DNA from: Acidobacteriota bacterium
Lineage (GTDB): Bacteria > Acidobacteriota > Terriglobia > Terriglobales > Acidobacteriaceae
DNA length: 64,000 nucleotides
Reading direction: 5' to 3'
Assembly (NCBI GenBank): GCA_013289795.1
Contig: JABCZH010000004.1
Span: 248,001-312,000 of the forward strand
Part shown: piece by piece, positions 1 to 8,600 of the stretch
How the letters are laid out: each line of letters begins with the position of its first letter
Numbering within the stretch: the stretch's first letter is position 1
Notes under the pieces: model-generated
Told to the model about the DNA's origin: nothing
The model's input: the letters and a program-made list of their open reading frames with translations, nothing else
Database searches by the model: none
Translations under genes and position numbers: made by a program

Positions 1-23
1 ACCGATTGCCAGGCTAGAACCGC

Positions 24-977
24 TTATTCTTCCGGGAGGCTACTCTGCACTGCGACCGCCGACGGAGCATAACGCGAGTAGTAATCGCTCGATGCCGCTT
101 CTCGCGAACTGTTTAACAACGCACCGATCAATTTCGATTGTTCAATCGCTTCTAAACCACGTTGCAACTGCTGCTTCTGCGTAGCTCCCTGCCGAGTCAC
201 AAGCAGCACACCATCCGCAAGTCGCGTCCAGATGCTGGTATCGCCCAGTGGGAGTACCGGCGGGGAATCGATCACGATCCAGTCAAACCATGCGGTCAAC
301 TGATCCATTAGGGCGGAGAGGCGGCCCGACTGCATCAGTTCCAAAGGGTTCTTAGGCGAACTGCCCGCCGGCAGGAACCAGCATCCTGGACCTTCTAGAC
401 GATAGATGTTCCGCATGGGGCCGGGTTCGCCCTGCAACCATTCACACAATCCGGGAAGCTTGCCCAGACCAAACATCTGAGACAGTGCCGGCCGCCGCAA
501 ATCTCCATCCAAGAGCAAAACCTTCTGCTGCTGTCTGCGGGCCAAGGTGCAGGCCAAGTTTGCTGCCACCATGCTCTTCCCCTCTTGGGGAATGCTGCTG
601 GTAATTAAGACTTTCTTCAGCAAGCGGTTTTGTCGAAGCTGACGCAAGCGAACACCGAGGAAACGGAATTTTTCTGCGGCTATGCTCTCCCGGTCGACCA
701 AGCTGACAAGGCGGCTCTGCGGAGAAACCACCACCTGCAGCAACGGAAACTGCTCGACGACAGTTGGGCTGGTATCGCTGGTCTCACCTTGCAGGGCGAC
801 GGCGGGCTCGACCACGGACTCATGTTCGACGGCAAGATCATCAACCGGGAACTCACGGACAGCGGACGCTTTCCGCTCCACCGCCTGTATCAGTTCGGTT
901 GCGATGGACAAAGCCGGGCTTTCCTCTCCGGACTGTTCTGCCTCGGACCTTTGTAAAGCGTCAAATATATGGCTCAT
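24..977 (-). CDS. BY-type tyrosine kinase (CpsD/CapB-like) of the EPS operon
   Basis: A 317-residue cytoplasmic autokinase, expected to control polysaccharide polymerisation through cyclic tyrosine phosphorylation together with a Wzz partner. The Walker A motif SSIPQEGKS lies near residues 127-135, Walker A' LLLDGDLRRP at 154-163, and Walker B VIDSPP at 235-240. A tyrosine cluster YYSRY at 299-303 near the C-terminus is the likely autophosphorylation site. The N-terminal 80 residues are acidic and poorly conserved. The protein has no membrane segment, so its activator should be the separate Wzz protein encoded two genes upstream. The ATG lies inside the 3' end of the ATPase gene (17-bp overlap), which suggests translational coupling. 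Last gene of the operon. Confidence 0.9.
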   Translation of the reverse strand: MSHIFDALQRSEAEQSGEESPALSIATELIQAVERKASAVREFPVDDLAVEHESVVEPAVALQGETSDTSPTVVEQFPLLQVVVSPQSRLVSLVDRESIAAEKFRFLGVRLRQLRQNRLLKKVLITSSIPQEGKSMVAANLACTLARRQQQKVLLLDGDLRRPALSQMFGLGKLPGLCEWLQGEPGPMRNIYRLEGPGCWFLPAGSSPKNPLELMQSGRLSALMDQLTAWFDWIVIDSPPVLPLGDTSIWTRLADGVLLVTRQGATQKQQLQRGLEAIEQSKLIGALLNSSREAASSDYYSRYAPSAVAVQSSLPEE

Positions 978-1950
978 GTTTACTCGCGCGAGTTGTCACC
1001 GCCTGGCGCCTTTCAAGTTCGTCCAGCGGCTTTTGCAGATGTGAAACCAAATCGAGCAGGGTCTTGGCGGCGAGGCGGAAGTCCGTTTCCTCGCCCATCA
1101 CCTTGGGCTCTTCGGCATGAAGTTGATGCACTACGCCCAGCCGAAAATCCACGGCAATATCATCAATGATGTCGGGAGTGATGCGGCGTGCCTGACGCGC
1201 ATATCCGGCAATCAGAGCGTTTTCACAGATGGTGTTGATGAGCCGTGGAATCCCCCGGGAATGTTGATAGATGTCCGCAATGGTCTCGATCGGAAATAAC
1301 TCGTGGCCCAGAGAACTCGATCCTGCCAGTTGCAAGCGGCGCTCGATGTATCCCCGGGTTTCATTGGCATCGAGCGGCTCCAGACGCGAGCGCAACGCGA
1401 TCCGTTGTTTGAGCTGTCGGAGTCCAACCGAGTCTAATTTGTCGTCAAGCTCGGGCTGCCCTACCAACAGAATCTGTAGCAGTTTATCGTGGGCTGTCTC
1501 CAGGTTCGTCAGCAGGCGGATCTCCTCAAGAATGTCGGCCGAGAGATGATGCGCCTCGTCCACCACCAAAACGGTGGTTAGCTTCCGTTGGGCACGAGAA
1601 ATGACATACCCACCAAGCTCGAGCAGTAACTCACCTTTGTTCTTGCCCGATGCAGGCAACCCAAAATCGCTGGCGACATATTGCAAGAACTCGACCGGGG
1701 ACAGCCTGCCGTTGAAAATATAGGCATAGGCTACGTCATTGTTCTGCTTGAATAGTTGCAGCAGGCAACGCAAGACCAGGGTTTTCCCCGTGCCCACTTC
1801 TCCGGTTAACACCACGAACCCCTTGTGCCTTCGCACTCCGTAGTAGAGTGACGCCAGAGCTTCGTTGTGTCTCCGGGTGGGAAAAAGAAAAGACGGATCC
1901 GGAGTGATCTCGAATGGATTCCGCTTCAGGCTGTAGAAAGACTTGTACAT
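961..1950 (-). CDS. ExeA-like AAA ATPase of XrtA/PEP-CTERM-type EPS loci
   Basis: A 329-residue AAA ATPase opening with the family signature MYKSFYSLKRNPFEITPDPS. Walker A GEVGTGKT is at 50-57 and Walker B VLVVDEAHH near 127-134. It resembles general-secretion ATPase ExeA and matches in length the ATPase found beside exosortase-linked EPS genes. Its exact role is not established; energising assembly or export of the EPS machinery is the usual assumption. It sits between the Wzz gene (13 bp upstream) and the tyrosine kinase gene (overlapping), so all three are probably made together. The family assignment is firm, the function is inferred. Confidence 0.88.
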   Translation of the reverse strand: MYKSFYSLKRNPFEITPDPSFLFPTRRHNEALASLYYGVRRHKGFVVLTGEVGTGKTLVLRCLLQLFKQNNDVAYAYIFNGRLSPVEFLQYVASDFGLPASGKNKGELLLELGGYVISRAQRKLTTVLVVDEAHHLSADILEEIRLLTNLETAHDKLLQILLVGQPELDDKLDSVGLRQLKQRIALRSRLEPLDANETRGYIERRLQLAGSSSLGHELFPIETIADIYQHSRGIPRLINTICENALIAGYARQARRITPDIIDDIAVDFRLGVVHQLHAEEPKVMGEETDFRLAAKTLLDLVSHLQKPLDELERRQAVTTRASKHEPYI

Positions 1951-1962
1951 TTTAGATGACGC

Positions 1963-3573
1963 CTAGCCGTGCAAATAGCTGAAGGCGGACCCGATCAGGA
2001 TGGTGACCGCTACAAATCCCGCGACTGCCCACCCCAACCAGGTTTTCCTCTTGCTGACCTGTTCGTCGGCTGAGGTCACAATAACCGGGATTTCAGAAAT
2101 TACGGGCACGGGCAACAAGCCTTTGATCTCCGCTTCGCTGTAGGCCCGATCGTCGGCCATCTCGAATGCACCCGCCACCGCCGCCCCCAAGGCTAACCCA
2201 ATCCCCAGCCCCATGCCACAGAACTTCAAGCGGTCGGGGAAGTCGGGTTTCAAAGGCAGGCTGGGTGGATCAAGAATGCGGAAGCGCTCGCCTTGTTGCA
2301 GCAGTTCCATGCTGGTGGCCATGGAGGACTCGGTTTTCTTTTTCAACAGTTCATCGTAGTTCGCCTTGGACTGATCGTAGCCTCGGGTTAAATCCGCCAG
2401 TTGCTGCTCGCGTACCGGCTCCTGGTTGAGTCGCGCCTGGTATTCGCCCACCTTGGCTTTCAGGGTTGCAATCCCCCGTTCCCGGTTCGCAATTTCCGTT
2501 TCGTTCGCCTGCAATTGCCCCTGCAACTGGACCATGGGGGATGCATCGCGAATGTCCGCCGCTGTAACGGGCGCGGCAACGTCCTGGGTGGGGGCCGCGC
2601 TGCCGTCGGCCTTCGCCTTCATACCGGCCATGATCTGATCCCGCATCTTCTCGGTGGTAACGATCTGGTCTTTCAACTTGCGCACATCGGGGTGACGATC
2701 AGTGTAATGGGAACTCATGTCAGCAAGTTGTGCCTTCAGTTTTTCCAGTTCCTGGTCAACCGCCGCGAGACCCAGCGGAGCGCCGTCGGAAGTTTTGGAT
2801 GATCCCTGCAGGGTGCGGTACTGGTTCACCAGGCTTTGCAGGTAAACGTGTTGTTGGCGAGCGCTATTGAGAGCGTCTCCTTCGCTCTGGAGCTGCGACT
2901 GCAGGCCCCCCAGGATCTGAAGATTGGGAGCCAACTGCTCCGGCAATTCGCCCACGTGCTGCGCTTTGAACTCGCGGATCTTATCTTCCTGCGCCGCCAG
3001 AGTTTGCCGGGCGGTCTCCAACTGACCCTCCATGAATTTGGTGGTGTCTTCGGACTGCTGCTGCCGAACTTCAAGATTTTCATTGATAAACAGATTGGTG
3101 AGCTGGCTGGTGACCTGCTGGGCAACGTACGGATCTCGCGCCGAATAAGAGACATTGAAGGCGGTGATTTGGTTGCGGGCATCCCTGACGAGCTCAATCT
3201 GAATGTCCTTGCGCATGCGCTCGATTAGTTCATCGGGGCTGGTACGGGGGCGCTCGGCAGCATAAAGCTTCAACTCATCGATAATATGCAGGAGCCGGGT
3301 CCGGCTGAGAATCTGTTGGGTGATGCTCTGCAACCGCTCCTGCAGGTCGTCGTTGACGTTGGGCGTCACGTAGTCCTTGGGCATGGTCGGCTGTTCCACC
3401 AGAATCAGGGTGCTCGATTTATAGCGGGGCGGCAAAATCCAGCTCGCACTCCATACCGCCAGCCAACCAACAAAAAACGGGATCAGGAAATGGAAGTGGC
3501 GGCGGCGTGCGACTCCCAGGTAGTGTTGAAGATTGAACCCTTCCGAACGTTGCTCGTTGAATTCTTCTGCCAT
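1963..3573 (-). CDS. Wzz/GumC-type polysaccharide copolymerase (chain-length determinant)
   Basis: A 536-residue inner-membrane protein with the Wzz layout: a membrane helix near 29-48, a long periplasmic coiled-coil region (about 70-430), a proline-containing segment, and a second helix near 455-478. A third hydrophobic segment at 514-532 lies after a short cytoplasmic-like stretch. The extra C-terminal helix recalls the long chain-length proteins of exosortase-associated EPS loci. It lacks a kinase domain; the kinase is encoded separately two genes downstream. The ATG at 3573 lies two bases after the stop of the beta-barrel gene. Expected to set polymer length and form the periplasmic part of the export channel. 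Confidence 0.9.
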   Translation of the reverse strand: MAEEFNEQRSEGFNLQHYLGVARRRHFHFLIPFFVGWLAVWSASWILPPRYKSSTLILVEQPTMPKDYVTPNVNDDLQERLQSITQQILSRTRLLHIIDELKLYAAERPRTSPDELIERMRKDIQIELVRDARNQITAFNVSYSARDPYVAQQVTSQLTNLFINENLEVRQQQSEDTTKFMEGQLETARQTLAAQEDKIREFKAQHVGELPEQLAPNLQILGGLQSQLQSEGDALNSARQQHVYLQSLVNQYRTLQGSSKTSDGAPLGLAAVDQELEKLKAQLADMSSHYTDRHPDVRKLKDQIVTTEKMRDQIMAGMKAKADGSAAPTQDVAAPVTAADIRDASPMVQLQGQLQANETEIANRERGIATLKAKVGEYQARLNQEPVREQQLADLTRGYDQSKANYDELLKKKTESSMATSMELLQQGERFRILDPPSLPLKPDFPDRLKFCGMGLGIGLALGAAVAGAFEMADDRAYSEAEIKGLLPVPVISEIPVIVTSADEQVSKRKTWLGWAVAGFVAVTILIGSAFSYLHG

Positions 3574-3575
3574 GA

Positions 3576-4976
3576 TTATCTTCCCAACGGCCGCGCAAAC
3601 TGATAGGAAATGGACACCGACTCCATATTGGTATCGGGTGCGGTGCTGATCGCCGCGATGCCACTGTAACTCTGGTGCAGCCGTGTGTATCCCGCCGTTG
3701 CGCTCAGATGCTGGCCCAAAGTTCTTTGAATGGATGCACTTCCAGAAATCGAGTGACCTCCGGGATTGGATAGGAAGAAGAGCGGGGTCACCGTCTTATT
3801 GATCGCATACGCCCCAGACACACCGGCGTTCCAATTCTTGCTTAACTGCTGCCGCACCGACAGGTTTGCCGTGTTTGAGTGAAAGGCTCCCAGCAGTCCA
3901 CCACCCCCCGATACCATTCGCGAATAGCTGGCCGCCAGGTTGGTATGACGTGCTTGCCATCCCATGCTGGCAGTCGCTGCGGGCGACCATGACTGTGCGG
4001 CCGACAACGGGGCCTGTTCAACGTCGTAATGCTGCGGCCCCGCGGAGACCGAGAGCGAAAGCGTAGGCTGCGGATAAAACGTATAAAACCCCAAGACCGC
4101 GTGGGTTTGGGTCTCGTCCTGGGACGCCCCGTTCGGATACGTCAGTATTCTCTGGTATTGATAAGACGCGCCGATGTAATGCTTCTTCGACAAGCGGTGA
4201 GAATAGAACGCCGACCCTCCCTGCGAACTGGAGTCAAACAGCCCGGGAACCTGCGTCGAGTTCGAGTAATGCAGATTGGTGAAGGTCCCGCTCGCACCGA
4301 TCATTCCATTGGCACTGAATTGATAGGTGATCTCTGGACTGCCATTGTTGTTGAGCTGATCCGCAAGCGGCGCTACTACCGCGATTCCCACACCCTGCAA
4401 ACCACCCGTCACCGCGCCGGCCGATGCCAGATCCGGCTGGTCCAATACGCTGGAAGACTTCTGAAATGTGTCTCGCAAGCTCAGAGTCACGTGCGGGCTC
4501 AAACGGTAGGTGAAATTGATGGAAACATTCTGGTTTTCCTGGTTCCGCGAACTCACGCGCTGATAGAACGTGAAGCCCGGACTGTAGCTGAGAACCCAAT
4601 GCAGACGCGAAGTGGTTTCGTCCAAGGCAATATTAGGAAAAATCGAATAGCTCACATCACTCACAGGATTGGCCGTTATTCCCCCCAAGACATTGTCGCT
4701 GTATGCCGTGGTGAAAGTTAATCCGCCGCGCAGGTAATTGGACCGTTCCTGTGCCGTATATGTACTTGGATAAGCGGCTCCGCTTACCGGAGGAGGAACT
4801 TGCATGCGGTCTTCCACCGTGGCCGGAGTTGCAGTATTGTCCGTGACCGCCGTCGCGTTATCCGTGCTCGGAGGAACGGTGTTCGCGGTTGGCGCGTTAT
4901 TCACCTGCGACCATAGCGGTACGCCAGCCATCAGTACGATACTCAACCCAGCCTGTTTCAAGATGCGTAAATTCAC
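3576..4976 (-). CDS. EPS-operon outer-membrane beta-barrel protein
   Basis: A 466-residue protein with an N-terminal signal peptide (hydrophobic core 10-20, probable cleavage after WSQ) and a Thr/Pro/Ala-rich linker to about residue 70. Then comes a long series of amphipathic strands rich in aromatic residues, typical of a transmembrane beta-barrel; the protein ends with the strand SVSISYQFARPL. Barrels of this size sit at the same position in exosortase-linked EPS loci (PEP-CTERM-associated outer-membrane family), and I infer a role in polymer passage or anchoring. The start is a GTG overlapping the stop of the export-protein gene (GTGA, 4 bp), indicating translational coupling. Confidence 0.8.
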   Translation of the reverse strand: MNLRILKQAGLSIVLMAGVPLWSQVNNAPTANTVPPSTDNATAVTDNTATPATVEDRMQVPPPVSGAAYPSTYTAQERSNYLRGGLTFTTAYSDNVLGGITANPVSDVSYSIFPNIALDETTSRLHWVLSYSPGFTFYQRVSSRNQENQNVSINFTYRLSPHVTLSLRDTFQKSSSVLDQPDLASAGAVTGGLQGVGIAVVAPLADQLNNNGSPEITYQFSANGMIGASGTFTNLHYSNSTQVPGLFDSSSQGGSAFYSHRLSKKHYIGASYQYQRILTYPNGASQDETQTHAVLGFYTFYPQPTLSLSVSAGPQHYDVEQAPLSAAQSWSPAATASMGWQARHTNLAASYSRMVSGGGGLLGAFHSNTANLSVRQQLSKNWNAGVSGAYAINKTVTPLFFLSNPGGHSISGSASIQRTLGQHLSATAGYTRLHQSYSGIAAISTAPDTNMESVSISYQFARPLGR

Positions 4977-5602
4977 GGGACGACGATGGTGTCGCGGGGC
5001 TGCAATTTAATGTTCTGTGCAGAATCGTGGCCCTTGACCACGTTCTTATAGTTGAAGGGGAGACGGGTGGTGGTGCCGTCCGGATTCTGCCGCAGGATAT
5101 AGATGGACTTCTGTTTAGCGAAATCACGGAAGCCACCGGCGATGGCGATCGCGTCCAACACCGTCTGCGAATTGGTCAGCGGATAGGCACCCGGCTTGGC
5201 GACCTGCCCCAGAACGTTGTATTTCTGGCTGTTGATCTGCTGGACCATCACGGTCACTTCGGCGTCAGCAATGTAGCTTTTCAGCCGGGCCGCGATGTCT
5301 TGTTCGAGACTCAAGGGGGTGCGTCCGGTGGCTTGCACTTCGCCAACCAGGGGCAGCGATATTTTGCCATCAGACCGCACCGGAATTGCCTTTTGTGAGA
5401 CGTCTGGTTCCTTCCAAACGTTGATCGTGAGAATATCGTCGTTGCCAATCACAAAACTGTTGTCGTGTGGCTTGCTGGCATTAACATCTGAAGGCGGCGT
5501 TGACGGCGGCGGCGCTGAACCGGCCTGCGCCCACAACCAAGTGGACAGGAGCGGGCCAACGAACAGTAGTCCAAGCCACTTCACTCCAAGGTTGTTCTTC
5601 AT
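4973..5602 (-). CDS. Wza-like polysaccharide export protein
   Basis: A 209-residue exported protein. The signal peptide ends near AQA at 25-27; there is no lipobox cysteine, unlike classical Wza. A Poly_export domain spans about 48-120, starting at VIGNDDILTINVW, and includes the conserved DGKISLPLVGEV segment. A single SLBB domain follows (about 128-205), containing GQVAKPGAYPL. The protein is shorter than Wza and lacks the C-terminal outer-membrane helix, so it probably works with the beta-barrel protein encoded immediately downstream. It lies 49 bp after the regulator gene in the same operon. Confidence 0.9.
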   Translation of the reverse strand: MKNNLGVKWLGLLFVGPLLSTWLWAQAGSAPPPSTPPSDVNASKPHDNSFVIGNDDILTINVWKEPDVSQKAIPVRSDGKISLPLVGEVQATGRTPLSLEQDIAARLKSYIADAEVTVMVQQINSQKYNVLGQVAKPGAYPLTNSQTVLDAIAIAGGFRDFAKQKSIYILRQNPDGTTTRLPFNYKNVVKGHDSAQNIKLQPRDTIVVP

Positions 5603-5651
5603 ATTCGCTCCGAGCGGTCGCGAGTGAATGCCATGGGTGGACCGATCTTGC

Positions 5652-7190
5652 TCAGCTTACCCTGCCGTTGCTCTTAAAGCCATTGCCATTTGTCTTGGTG
5701 CCATTGCCCCCCGCGAACGGGGCAGCATCCGAGGCGTGCATGTGATACTGCTCGATTTTGTAGAGCAGAGTCCGATAGCTGACCTTCAACAAACGCGCCG
5801 CCGCTTTGCGGTTCCAGCCGGTTTTGTCGAGGGCCGCGGCAATTGCGTTTCTCTCCGCTTCCAGCTTCACACTTTGAACCAGCGACTTCAAGGAGCCCAG
5901 GTTCGACCGGGTGGTGCCAGCGTCGTTCCCAGGGAAGTGTGGTTCAATTCCTCGCTCGAATGAACCGGCCTCGAAATTTTCACGGCCTTGCGCACGCTCG
6001 CCCAGTGCCAGGTTCTTGTCCCCCATCACTAGGTAGCGCTTCACGAAACTCTCCAACTCTTTCAGGTTTCCCGGCCACGAATGGGCCTGGCAGGCATCGA
6101 GAACAGAAGCTGAAAAGGCGCGTGGCTGAAGGTTGTAACGCTTGGCCAGATGATGCATGAAGTGCTGCGCCAACAACGGAATCTCGTCCCTACGCTGGCG
6201 CAACGGCGGGACATGGATAGTAAACGCGCTCAGCCGGTAGTAAAGGTCTTCCCGCAGTCTCCGCTCAAAAACCGTGCGCTCATCGCCGGCCGTGACCGTG
6301 GCGATAATTCGCACATCCACGTCCACCATCGCTTCACTGCCCGGACGGGCAAACTGTTTGTTCTGCAGGATCTGGATCAGCTTGGCCTGCTGTTCCGCCG
6401 GCATTTCGGCAATCTCATCCAGCAGAATCGTCCCCTTGTCACACAGCTCGAACTTGCCCCCTTTGGCTCGTGAAGAGTTGTTGGAAGTGTCGTGCTCATG
6501 ACCGAAGAGTTCACTCTCCAGAAGGTCTTCGGGGAGCGCCGCACAATTCACTTTGACAAACGGGAACCCGGATCGGATGGACAATTTGTGAATCAGGTGC
6601 GCCACCGTGTCCTTCCCGCTTCCGCTCTCTCCCAGGATCAGGACTGGAACATTGGCCTCTGCCAGCAATTCAGCCTGGGCGCGAAGCTTGCGCATCACCG
6701 GACTGGCGCCGACAAAGAAGGCTTCTGCGCTCAACTGCTCAACGTCTTCGCTGCTGATGTCGTCTCCCGAGTGGGGATGGGTCGAAAACAAATGTCGCCG
6801 AAGGACTTGCTCCAGTTGTCGGTCTTCCACCGGCCGGACCAGATAGTCCTGTGCTCCCAGGCGAATCGCTTCCCTTTCCCGGCCGGCGTCCTCGGGGTAG
6901 GCAATTAGAATGATGGGCAATTCCGGACGCAGCCGGCGCAGCCACCGCAAAATGTGCAGGCTGTCGCCGTCGCCCCGTGGCAAGTCCAGCAGAAGCAGGT
7001 CGGGCGTGGCGCCGGATTGCACTCGCTCCATGGCGTCCCAGCCGCTACCGGCGGTTTCCAGGTGCCAGGAATTGGATTCGCTGATCGACCACAGCGGCCG
7101 CAGAACCGCGGACTCACGGCTCACGACAAGAAGACGGGTTGTTTCGATTGCGTTTTCTGCCACGGGATTAGTGGCTCCTTTGAAAGACAC
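5652..7190 (-). CDS. NtrC-family regulator (receiver-AAA-Fis) lacking GAFTGA
   Basis: A 512-residue protein with three parts. The receiver-like domain (about 17-133) has a candidate phospho-acceptor Asp69 in LLLLDLPRGD, but the usual acidic pair is replaced by VVSRES and the conserved Lys by Arg (YLVRP). The AAA domain (about 157-400) has Walker A GESGSGKD at 187-194 and Walker B GTILLDEI at 253-260. The Fis-type helix-turn-helix is near 440-482. Where GAFTGA is expected after ESELFGHE (about 232-242) the sequence reads HDTSNNSSRAKGG, so the sigma-54 contact loop is missing. It resembles PrsR, the regulator of PEP-CTERM EPS loci, in domain order. The GTG at 7190 is used here; GTG 7163, with GGAG 11 bases upstream, is an alternative. 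Confidence 0.87.
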   Translation of the reverse strand: MSFKGATNPVAENAIETTRLLVVSRESAVLRPLWSISESNSWHLETAGSGWDAMERVQSGATPDLLLLDLPRGDGDSLHILRWLRRLRPELPIILIAYPEDAGREREAIRLGAQDYLVRPVEDRQLEQVLRRHLFSTHPHSGDDISSEDVEQLSAEAFFVGASPVMRKLRAQAELLAEANVPVLILGESGSGKDTVAHLIHKLSIRSGFPFVKVNCAALPEDLLESELFGHEHDTSNNSSRAKGGKFELCDKGTILLDEIAEMPAEQQAKLIQILQNKQFARPGSEAMVDVDVRIIATVTAGDERTVFERRLREDLYYRLSAFTIHVPPLRQRRDEIPLLAQHFMHHLAKRYNLQPRAFSASVLDACQAHSWPGNLKELESFVKRYLVMGDKNLALGERAQGRENFEAGSFERGIEPHFPGNDAGTTRSNLGSLKSLVQSVKLEAERNAIAAALDKTGWNRKAAARLLKVSYRTLLYKIEQYHMHASDAAPFAGGNGTKTNGNGFKSNGRVS

Positions 7191-7221
7191 TGGAAAGACT
7201 CAGCAGTTTGGGGGGAAAGAC

Positions 7222-7779
7222 TTACAAGGGCTCGACGTCGTATCCTTCGATGCGAACCGCCAGCGACCGTTGAATGGCATCGACGGACAAAACCAGGGTG
7301 CTGTCTCCATTGCGGGAAACCAGGATACCCTCAAGGCCGTTCAAGGCGCCGCTGCGAATACGAACGCGCTGACCGATCTTGAGGAAAGGATGAGTGGTCC
7401 ACGGCAGTTGCTCGTCGAGCAGCATCCGCACCGCGTCGATCTGCGGGTCAGGAATCGGAGTTCCCTGTCCCCGAATCCCCACGAAGTTCAGCACGCTGTC
7501 GATCCGGAGCACGCGCAGGCGCTCTTCGCTGGTGGGCGCCAGCCGCACAAAGACGTAGCAACCGAACAGCGGAAGATCCACCGATTTCTTGCGATCACTC
7601 CAGCGCCGTATTTCGGTGACCAGCGGCAAGAACGTCGTTACGCCGCCCTCTTGGAGCCGCTGCGCCACAACTTTTTCGTGCCGCGCGCGGGTGTGCACGG
7701 CATACCAATGAGGTACGACCGGCTCACCCCCGAGGATTGGCGGGGCCACGCCGTCCCACGATTGATTGAAGGTACTCAT
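7222..7779 (-). CDS. NusG-like antiterminator (UpxY/LoaP/RfaH type)
   Basis: A 185-residue NusG paralogue. The N-terminal NGN domain starts at HWYAVHTRARHEKVVAQRL and contains PLFGCYVFVRL. A C-terminal KOW domain contains KIGQRVRIRSGALNGLEGIL. Paralogues placed first in capsule or EPS operons bind paused RNA polymerase and carry it through internal terminators; that role is inferred from family and position. The ATG at 7779 was chosen because homology begins there and a GAGGG sequence precedes it. It is the first gene of the seven-gene export operon, 31 bp before the regulator gene, behind a long leader. Confidence 0.87.
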   Translation of the reverse strand: MSTFNQSWDGVAPPILGGEPVVPHWYAVHTRARHEKVVAQRLQEGGVTTFLPLVTEIRRWSDRKKSVDLPLFGCYVFVRLAPTSEERLRVLRIDSVLNFVGIRGQGTPIPDPQIDAVRMLLDEQLPWTTHPFLKIGQRVRIRSGALNGLEGILVSRNGDSTLVLSVDAIQRSLAVRIEGYDVEPL

Positions 7780-7843
7780 AGCTTCGCCCTCTGAGTCACA
7801 AACGCCACTGACTCTGCTGCGCACACAAGTTACTTTGGGGGAC

Positions 7844-7861
7844 GACCTCACCCTTGAGGTC
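7844..7861 (-). promoter_or_regulatory. Leader hairpin upstream of the NusG-like gene
   Basis: A perfect 7-bp inverted repeat (GACCTCA / TGAGGTC) with a 4-base loop, 65 bases upstream of the antiterminator start codon. There is no T-run on the minus strand after it, so it does not look like a plain terminator. A recruitment or pausing hairpin for the NusG paralogue is possible but unproven. Confidence 0.4.
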
Positions 7862-8123
7862 CGGGGGAAACTGCAAACAAAAGCAAACTGTTACGAAAAC
7901 GCCTGGGGGGAAGGACTAGCCTGTTACCTTTTCTGCATCATTGCACAAACTGCTTCATCTTCAAACACCACCATCGGGCTATGGCGTCAGGTGGCTCACC
8001 AAGGGCTAATGAAAGCACCAACAGGAGATCACATAAGGTGCTGCTAACCTACGACCGGATGCAGATTGCTGCAAGTGGTACATAGTCTCGGCGCCGGCTT
8101 TCTCACATTCCATAGGGCTTAAT

Positions 8124-8155
8124 GTCTCTCTTCGGAGGAAGTAGTCCTTAGAGAC
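8124..8155 (-). promoter_or_regulatory. Second leader stem-loop upstream of the NusG-like gene
   Basis: An outer stem GTCTCT / AGAGAC (8124-8129 with 8150-8155) encloses an inner AGGA / TCCT stem (8136-8139 with 8145-8148). It lies about 345 bases upstream of the NusG-like gene. Visible in the sequence; its function is unknown. Confidence 0.35.
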
Positions 8156-8600
8156 GAACTTCTCTCCCGATTACGACCTGTGTCAGGTTGGGACGGTGCC
8201 GAAGGTGGAGAGATTGGCTGCGTGGTAATCCTGATCTATATCACCTCAAACAACTGATTTTAAATATGTAAACTGCAATTAGTTAACTGAAACCCTGTTC
8301 GAGAAGGCATTCTCCGAGCCTCGGTTTCAACCTAACCAGGAGCGGCCATGTAGAGGATTTGCATATGATTGCAAACTGTTGCACACTTCTGGTTGGATTG
8401 CGCTTGATTGTGACCCAGGGATTCCAGTACACTTTCCTACGTTGCCTGTGCCGCGCGGTTCGCTGCGGTTCCCCCGGCAGGTGGTTTGCTTTCTCCCCCA
8501 ACGGATGCCAAGTCTTCTCGGGGAAACTCGGCATTCAGCAGACTCGAATGAATTCTGACTCCCCGGGCGTTAATTGAATATCGGCTTCCTTGGAGAGTGG

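Larger units (their letters stand above)
7780..8600. promoter_or_regulatory. Long divergent intergenic region / leader of the EPS operon
   Basis: About 820 bases without a convincing gene, between the minus-strand NusG-like gene and the plus-strand LuxR-type gene. Two clear inverted repeats would fall in the antiterminator-operon leader RNA: 7844-7861 (7-bp perfect stem, 4-base loop) and 8124-8155 (6-bp outer stem plus a 4-bp inner stem). The stretch around 8250-8290 is AT-rich and could hold a promoter, but no clean -35/-10 pair or sigma-54 site was found. Short open frames here have no recognisable homology or ribosome-binding sites. Confidence 0.5.

Noticed and set aside
4029-4721. A 230-codon plus-strand frame inside the beta-barrel gene
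   Set aside because: Arg-rich composition without domains, fully antisense to a well-supported operon gene.
8283-8534. Short minus-strand frame in the long leader as a small gene
   Set aside because: No ribosome-binding site, no recognisable protein features, and composition like non-coding sequence.
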